A stretch of 23,580 nt of DNA from Parastagonospora avenae f. sp. tritici 18332-5 (taxonomy: Eukaryota > Ascomycota > Dothideomycetes > Pleosporales > Phaeosphaeriaceae). Under the pieces are notes generated by a model. The model was not told where the DNA came from and ran no database searches. It saw only the letters and a list, made by a program, of their open reading frames with translations. The stretch covers positions 1 to 23,580 of the forward strand of contig JAFJTR010000167.1 of assembly GCA_022559985.1 (NCBI GenBank), in the 5' to 3' direction. Positions 17,924 through 23,580 of the stretch are shown piece by piece. The position numbers and the translations under genes were made by a program. Within the stretch, counting starts at the first letter, position 1; the number at the start of each line of letters is the position of its first letter.

Positions 17924-18187
17924 ATGTCAGCCACCCTCACGACGTCCGTCCTCCCCATGTCCACGCCCGACTCCGCATCATCAGTCCCCACCGATACAAA
18001 CACGAACCAGCCTCAATGCCACCTACAATCGCTTGACGGCAACGTCAAGACTGCAGTTATAGTGATGGGCACCATCATTGCGATTCTCCTTCTTGTTATT
18101 CTGTTCATGTCTTGGTGCAAGGGAGCGGACAACAAGAAGTCGAACAAAAGGTCAACGGAAGCTATGCCGATACGTAGAAAAAATTGA
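17924..18187 (+). CDS. Small Ser/Thr-rich single-pass membrane protein
   Basis: An 87-aa open frame. Residues 1-35 are Ser/Thr/Pro-rich (MSATLTTSVLPMSTPDSASS...). A transmembrane helix of about 22 residues follows (AVIVMGTIIAILLLVILFMSW, near 46-66), then a short basic tail with KGADNKKSNKRS. The layout matches the stalk, membrane helix, Trp and basic tail of the module-bearing proteins upstream, but no cysteine module or signal peptide is present. Acceptor-like ATTAG/TTAG sites lie just before the ATG, and the frame is open from there, so the ATG may be internal to a longer spliced gene. It could be a true small protein, the last exon of an unresolved gene, or an orphaned anchor from the same duplicated family. 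No function is assigned. Confidence 0.5.
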   Translation: MSATLTTSVLPMSTPDSASSVPTDTNTNQPQCHLQSLDGNVKTAVIVMGTIIAILLLVILFMSWCKGADNKKSNKRSTEAMPIRRKN

Positions 18188-19429
18188 GCAATATGAGGCT
18201 CAGAACGTGGAGGCTGAGTGGGGACGTATATATGTGAGGTGTATTGTAGGAGTATGGTTATTTCGTGCGTAGGGCTATGCTTTGCAATTTCATCTTGATG
18301 TATTGTTACTAAGAGATCCCAAATTTGCTTTTTTGACGAACTATGAAATCGCAAACATATACCTCTAAGTGTTGCGCACAATGATACATAAGTAGCCTTT
18401 CGTAATCAGTCACTTCCAGTGGTTTAGTTTGCGCGAGAATTCTACCTTCTTGACCCATTATCCCCTAGTATTTCAAACACAATCATTAGTCATTTGAATG
18501 GGAGACATCCTTTGTTTGACCAAAAATCTTATTGGTGGAGACATGTGAAGAATGACCGACATCACGTGATCATCCTGTTCATCTCGTCAATCACAGTCAC
18601 GGTCAAATAACTCCACTCCATCACTAAGACAATCTGAACACATAAGTTTTCGCAAAATTTTTATCATGCTCAAACGACCCTTCGACTCGTCTCTAGAGTC
18701 GGCCGGTGAAAGTCGTGCCGTTGGGGGCCAATTTTCTTGCGCGCAAGGGTGTATCATTCATGTCGTCTGAACAACTTTCAACGTATTGATTGAGCAAAGA
18801 AGGAAAGTCCTTGCAGATAACGGGCATTCGCGCTCCCAAGGTTGCTTGTGTCTGCAGCCTAATTACCGCCAAGTATGCCAAGATGAGCACTATTTAGACG
18901 CGGAGAGTGCGGGGTCTACTTCATCGCCCCAACGCCTTCAACGCACGTTGGTCCAGAAATACCTTGCCGCGAATGGCAGCTGTAATATCCTTGGAAGTTC
19001 TAGGAAATCCCCACCTAGACCAGTCACCCACATGGTCCTGTCCTACTATTCGTTCCCGCTGATGGCGAAGCTATTTTTGGGCCACAAGACTGCATGCCCA
19101 GGTTCTTATCTGCAGGCTTGACTAACTTCCAAGACCTGCTCTGCGATGTTGTATGGTATGTATTGATATTGCGGCGCCTTCGTCGAATCGGAGCTGTTAT
19201 TACGTCACCACTGTGCAGAAGATCGTCGCAGTATGAACGAGATACGTACTACTTCCGCAGTATGGTGTAAGCTGACATAGCCTGCCTTATCATCTGTGAA
19301 TGGGCCGGCCTGAAAGCAGCTGGTCCAAGCCGGAGCGCTGCATAGTGATAAAGAACGAGGATGCATCTTTGAAACACCGACCTTTTTATCCACCCAAGTA
19401 AATTCTACTGTATTGGTTTCACGACTGCA
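18188..19429. other. Intergenic region, no recognised gene
   Basis: No open frame here shows a recognisable family. A perfect 10-bp palindrome with a CACGTG core (18561-18570) is the only clear site. The last part should contain the promoter and leader of the DUF3176 gene. Confidence 0.5.
18561..18570. promoter_or_regulatory. Palindromic E-box-like site ATCACGTGAT
   Basis: The 10-bp sequence is its own reverse complement and contains CACGTG, the core bound by fungal bHLH regulators of the Cbf1 and SREBP type (family knowledge). It lies 0.87 kb before the DUF3176 start and 0.37 kb after the small membrane gene. Whether it regulates either is unknown. Confidence 0.3.
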
Positions 19430-21538
19430 ATGTCGTACCAGCCGCTGAAATTGCAGCATACCGTCGAGGTGGAGCCGATGCATGAGAACTACGCGCCTCC
19501 CTCGCCTATTCGTCCAGAACACCAAGAATTCCACGATTTCGCATTCAATCCTACGAGCCCTAGTCCGGCTCTTGCTTTTGGCGGGACCAGTCATCAATCG
19601 ACGAATGAGCCCCGGACCATCAAGCATGCTCCTACCTGGAGCTCGTCCACCAACACTACAGCTGTAACGTCCGAGATCTCTAGCTTGCAGTCCGATGGCA
19701 AGGCGAAGTCAGGTCGCAAGGCTGTGTTGTCCCGAAATGATACCTGGACTTTCGAGATCTTGGCTCTCATAGTTGCACTCGGTGCTGTTGCAGCTATCAT
19801 TGGCGTAGTCTTTCGCTACAATGGGCGCGCATTGCCAGACTGGCCTCACGACATAACGCTCAACGCTCTCATAGCTTTGCTTGCGACCTTTGCTAACGCC
19901 ACAATATCCGTGTGCCTGTCCAGTGGTATATCGCAAGCCAAATGGATCCGCTTCAAGCAATCCGCAGCCCCTTTGTCAGACATGGAGGTGTTCGATGATG
20001 CGAGTCGCGGCTCGTGGGGTTCGATGAAGCTACTGGCAACTGCCAGGGGCGGGTATACTACCATCAACCCGTACTCTAAAGCGCCGCTGACAAGTCCTCA
20101 TTAGTTCCCTTGGGACCTTCGGAGCCATCATTGCTGTGGTTGGCCTTGCTCTTGGGCCTTTTGCTCAGCAGATTGCGACTTACAAGGTCCGTGACGTCGA
20201 GAGCAATTTTGGTGCCATCCTTCCTAGAGCTCTCAACTACAAAGGTGCACTAGTTGGTAACACGAGCTCAAGTGAGTACCTTCAGTAGCTTGATGTTTCC
20301 CTTACTAATGTGTGATAGCCGGGTACGTGCCTATATTACCTTTGAAAGCCGCAGTGTACAACGGATTGTTCGCGGAGAATAATAGACCGGCTGCGTCTTT
20401 GCCATTTACATGCCAGAGTGGCAATTGTGCATGGGAACCTTTCGAAACCCTTGCCGTCTGCCAAGAATGCATGGACATCAGCTCCCTCGTCACACGGTAC
20501 TGTCCGCCCGAGATGGGCGCATCACCAAATATGAGCACATGCGGCTGGCAAGTACCACAAGGAGCGCACCTCAACACGAGCTCCGATGTGTTCAGCATGA
20601 CATCATTCATTCCTTCAGCGTATGGCGATATGCCTCATTCCACCATGGTCCGAATCATCTTCATGGGTACCGAAAAGCACGATGTTGCGGATGCAGTGAA
20701 TCCATGGGCAAAGCAATGCAGTCTCCAGGCTTGCGTCAACACTCTGGCTTCTCGCGTCACAAATGGTATACTACAAGAGAACATCACGCATACCGTACTC
20801 AATCGTACTGTGGTCGATATTAGCTCACCTGGGGACTCTGACTACGGTGTATACATCAAGGGAGATTCCGACGCGCCCTATCTCTTGGGCATGGGTGCTC
20901 TTCTTAGTATACGCGGCTGGTTCAGTGCTATCTTCACGAATGGTTCTGCGACTCGTTCAACTAGCGACTTCTCCCGCAGCATCACAGATTCCGATCGCGC
21001 TGTCGTCGTGAACCTCACTGTCGGCGTCTCATCAGGCGAAACATTCTTTGACACCGACATTGTCACTGCGTTCTACTGGAATTATTACGAATACCCAAGA
21101 GGCCTCGATATGCTCATGAGCGATCTCGCTGTGTCGATGACCACCGCTTTTCGGGGTTTCAATGGCGCTGTACCCACCAACGGAACTTCGATAACGACCG
21201 AGTCTTACGTTCATGTTAGATGGGGATTTGCGGTACTTCCCATCGCCGTTGTCGCTGCATGTCTGGTATTCCTCCTCGCTGCAATGGCCATGACGCGGAC
21301 TTCGAAGACGCAGCTGTGGAAGAGCAGTGCACTTGCTGCTTTATTCCATGGCTTGGACAAGGAAACAAGGGAGCGATTTTATGGAGAAGACGGACTGCAT
21401 ATGAAGAAAAGAAAGGCAAAAGCGGTTAAGGTCAGGCTGTACACGGATGGTTGCGATGAGACTTTGCTCGGTTCAGCGCAAATGTCCGAAGAGAAAGGGC
21501 CAAAACTTCGACGATGGAGGAGAAATACGCAAGCTTAG
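19430..21538 (+). CDS. DUF3176 multi-pass membrane protein (three exons)
   Basis: The coding sequence is join(19430..20052, 20105..20271, 20319..21538), giving 669 aa. Introns are 52 and 47 bp, with GTATAC/GTGAGT donors and CTGAC/CTAAT branches. Residues 1-100 are a disordered cytoplasmic N terminus. DUF3176 hallmarks follow: W-TFEILALIVALGAVAAIIG (TM1, 106-128), WPHDITLNALIALLATFANA (TM2, 138-166), ISQAKW, PLSDMEVFDDASRGSWGSMKLL, then TM3 (210-230) directly after the first splice junction. The large extracellular part has CQSGNCAWEPFETLAVCQEC (295-314) and further cysteines and N-glycosylation sequons. TM4 (565-588, GFAVLPIAVVAACLVFLLAAM) is followed by a Lys/Arg-rich tail. The family is widespread in filamentous ascomycetes with no established function. 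Length is normal and nothing is missing. Confidence 0.92.
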
Positions 21539-21899
21539 GATTTTCATTATCTACAATGGGTTGGATCCGCCAAATTTATCAGTGGTACATGATGTCTTTC
21601 CATCTCATGTAGAAACTTAGTCATTCTTAATGTCAGTCCCTTACTCCTTTCAGCTATTATGAATCGTTAATAGCAAGTTATATAACTTGACCCATAAGGA
21701 GCAGTCGAGGACCGAGCTGGACAGTGACGAAGTTTGGTCGGGTCGTAGCCTTGGCGAACCTCGAAACGCTGACTCGACTTTCACCCTCTCTTAGCGACAT
21801 TTCCACATCAGTAACCTCCACCCTACACAATCTCTACAAAGCTTGACAATTTAACATCATCATTGCACATTCAACAAATTGCCTAGAAAGATCACAACC
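21539..21899. other. Intergenic region between DUF3176 and 2EXR-type genes
   Basis: It holds a perfect 16-bp palindrome, CAAGTTATATAACTTG, at 21674-21689, and then a C/T/A-rich leader (about 21780-21899) typical of a fungal 5' untranslated region. No gene is seen. Confidence 0.55.
21674..21689. repeat. Perfect 16-bp palindrome
   Basis: CAAGTTATATAACTTG is its own reverse complement and has a TATATA core. It lies 210 bp before the 2EXR start and 136 bp after the DUF3176 stop. It could be a regulator site, a TATA region or a terminator-like structure; it is not assignable from one copy. Confidence 0.4.
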
Positions 21900-22460
21900 A
21901 TGGATCCAGTCAACACACAAACGCCGTCACCGCTTCTCTCACTACCTGCTGAGCTACGTAATCAGATCTGCGGGTACGCACTATTTGAAAGCGATGGGCT
22001 CTACGTGGAAACTAAGAGCGACTCTGAAGGAACTCGGGTCGTCTTTGCTTCTAAGACGTCGTGGCCTCGCTCAATAATCCAGCTCAAGTTTGTCAACCGT
22101 CAACTAAACCATGAGGCAACCTGTCTCGAGCTGAAGCTGAGCCAAAACAAGATCTTGTTCGAGGACCATCGCGAGTCTCCTGCTGACGACGATGGTCATG
22201 CGTACCCGCAAAACGCAAATGACACTTCTTCAGTGCTGGCCACAGAGAAGAAGGAATTCGGGATGGCTCGCGCAGGTCTCAAGTTTCTCTTCTTCTTTGC
22301 CAGGCTCCGTTTCAGCGCACTGCCTTATGAACCCAAAGTCGAGCTGTATGGTCTCCATTACAAAACGTTGCTTTTTTCAGAGCATACAAGGGTCATGAAC
22401 GCGCTAAATAAGTTCTGCATTGCATGTCCACATTGCCAGATAACGTATACCGCGAACTGA
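21900..22460 (+). CDS. 2EXR/F-box-like protein, N-terminal part (probably truncated)
   Basis: A 186-aa open frame from ATG 21900, in good context (ACAACCATGG), to TGA 22458. Residues 12-29 (LLSLPAELRNQICGYALF) are the start of the fungal 2EXR / F-box-like family, and LKFVNRQLNHEATCLEL is the second conserved block. HTRVMNALNKFCIACPHCQITY near the end corresponds to the later 'l..f....P...v.y' block. Family members normally continue for about 80-120 residues more. The frame does continue beyond the TGA, and more family-like C-terminal sequence lies to 22789 in other frames, so this gene appears to be interrupted. An alternative intron at 22445-22508 would give a 211-aa product ending at 22599. 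The role of the family is not established; an F-box-type adaptor function is only suggested. Confidence 0.65.
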   Translation: MDPVNTQTPSPLLSLPAELRNQICGYALFESDGLYVETKSDSEGTRVVFASKTSWPRSIIQLKFVNRQLNHEATCLELKLSQNKILFEDHRESPADDDGHAYPQNANDTSSVLATEKKEFGMARAGLKFLFFFARLRFSALPYEPKVELYGLHYKTLLFSEHTRVMNALNKFCIACPHCQITYTAN

Positions 22461-22789
22461 TTATATGTGACAGCGATATCCATCCCAGCGCTGGATGATC
22501 ATATTCAGGATCTTTTACTTAGCCCGCTGCCTTTGCCGACACACTCTCCTCGCGCCATTCGTGGCACGCAACTGGCGTCTTCAGGAATTGCCTAATTGAG
22601 CTAATCCAGTAGCCTCAGAAGAGTTGGACGATACCATCGAGATGATGCCGCTGAATTTCAGTCATGCCATATTTGGAGGGCTTGGATGTGGATCACATCC
22701 TGAAGGAAATCGCGGAACATCCAGATCTGGACGAAATGGGCCCGGTTGTTGCTGAAAATGTACAATGGTGGATCAAAACCGGTTTGTAG
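22461..22789 (+). pseudogene. C-terminal remains of the 2EXR-type gene
   Basis: Directly after the TGA at 22458 the same frame is open to about 22584 (contains ALDDHIQDLLLSPLPLP and RAIRGTQLAS), then hits TAA. From 22617 another frame gives EELDDTIEMMPLNFSHAIFGG. At about 22680-22685 the reading moves by one base into a frame ending HILKEIAEHPDLDEMGPVV...WWIKTGL and TAG at 22787. This end resembles the closing 'D...W...G(L/I)' helix of 2EXR-type proteins. The pieces are collinear with the upstream open frame, which points to one gene broken by a stop and a single-base insertion in the GGCTTGGATG run. At least one real intron (22555-22612 region, CTAAT branch) may also be involved. Confidence 0.5.
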
Positions 22790-23580
22790 TTTCTGCCGTG
22801 ACCGTAGGTGGTCGGGCGTACAGTGTATACAACATGAGAGAGCGGGCTCGTAGGTTCTACACGCCACCAGGAACTACACTTTGAAGGTAGTGAAAAACAT
22901 CAGCTTCATCATCGAAGTCCAAGGTTAGGTCAGTGAACAAATTCAAGAACTCCAAAAAAATCTAATGTATGAAGAACGTGTATCACTCTCTGTAGATGAC
23001 CGAAACAGACAATTCATAAGAATGTTGCACTTCGCTAATAAAGCAGTCCATCCGTATCCACTCAGGCTTTCATTCTCTAACTGGACATGTATCTCAACGG
23101 CTTGCATGGGATAGTAATAGACTAAATCGAGGACAAAATGACACGAACACGACCACACTTCAGCAGGGTTCAAACGCTTTTGACCATGTATAACTGTTCG
23201 ATCCATTTCCACACTCTTCTCTCGCGCACACGTTACGCTTACCGCGCCAATGACTGATCTCGGAATTAGTACATCTCAAACTCGATATCACCTTTCGCTA
23301 AGGATGTTCTGAACTACGGATTACATTCCGTCTCGACAGACGTACGCTGTCACTCAAGCCACTTACCTTGAAATCTATAGACCCAAGTTCACTTCACTTG
23401 AAGATGAATTGCCATGGATTACGCTCCAAAGACACCAGCTTCTTCGCGTCAGGATTTTTGAGTGTTTGTCCTGTCTTTGACAAATGATTGGTTCTATCTC
23501 ACGTGGTTGATGCCAAGTCCTGCACGGACTTGGCGCCTCAGGGCAGAGCTCATCCTCGCCCACCTTGTCCATCTCTCCTT
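22790..23580. other. Right end, no recognised gene
   Basis: No frame shows a known family. A strong minus-strand splice donor (CAAG|GTAAGT) near 23365-23372 follows a minus-strand open frame at 23375-23572, so the last exon or exons of a gene lying beyond the right edge are possible, but the translated frame has no recognisable domain. The hairpin at 23512-23534 lies inside this frame. Confidence 0.4.
23512..23534. repeat. Perfect 9-bp inverted repeat, 5-nt loop
   Basis: GCCAAGTCC (23512-23520) and GGACTTGGC (23526-23534) are exact reverse complements around TGCAC. The short loop makes a stable hairpin possible in either RNA or single-stranded DNA. Confidence 0.6.

Noticed and set aside
1..23580. 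CRISPR arrays, tRNA or rRNA genes, bacterial operons
   Set aside because: No regularly spaced direct repeats, no cloverleaf or rRNA-like sequence noticed by eye; genes have spliceosomal introns.

Overview
The window looks like nuclear DNA of a filamentous ascomycete (Pezizomycotina; Dothideomycetes is a guess from general character). Evidence seen directly: protein genes broken by 45-106 bp GT..AG introns with CTGAC/CTAAT/CTAAC-type branch sites, a HET-domain NLR, a DUF3176 membrane protein, a 2EXR-type protein, CFEM-type cysteine modules, and a Ty1/copia gag relic full of in-frame stops of the kind left by repeat-induced point mutation. No rRNA, tRNA, CRISPR or prokaryotic feature was seen.

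Layout. 1-~1000: decayed copia-type gag on the minus strand, running off the left edge, with a candidate 147-bp LTR at 850-996. ~1000-2930: gene-poor, with two hairpin-forming inverted repeats. 2934-6501: a divergent pair, a short-chain dehydrogenase (minus) and a two-exon FAD-linked oxidase of the berberine-bridge-enzyme type (plus), sharing a 1.2-kb intergenic region. 6764-10036: a HET / NB-ARC / TPR receptor (fungal NLR, minus) that contains a 54-nt stop-free segment best read as an unspliced intron. 11157-11613: a small Gln/Pro/Gly/Tyr-rich protein with a cysteine-rich C-terminal membrane segment and a 12-nt first exon.

12708-18187 is the most distinctive part. Neighbouring plus-strand genes carry the same CFEM-like cysteine module four times: once in a small secreted protein (12708-13176), twice in a single-pass membrane protein (~13380-15146), and once in another single-pass membrane protein (15645-17013). 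A small Ser/Thr + transmembrane protein without a module follows (17924-18187). The modules keep a phase-0 intron just after Cys1 and a phase-1 intron 6-7 residues after Cys7, which points to local duplication. The first protein has a signal peptide and no membrane anchor, while the second has an anchor and no visible signal peptide, so they may be one gene or a split gene. The second gene also stops at a TAG followed by 56 in-frame sense codons.

19430-21538: a three-exon DUF3176 membrane protein. 21900-22789: a 2EXR-type gene whose N-terminal half is open and whose C-terminal half is recognisable only across stops and a probable frameshift. 22790-23580: no recognised gene.

Taken together, the window holds likely cell-surface proteins (CFEM-like cluster, DUF3176) and a cytosolic non-self or incompatibility-type receptor (HET-NLR) within 15 kb, next to a decayed transposon. 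A functional link between them is inference only.
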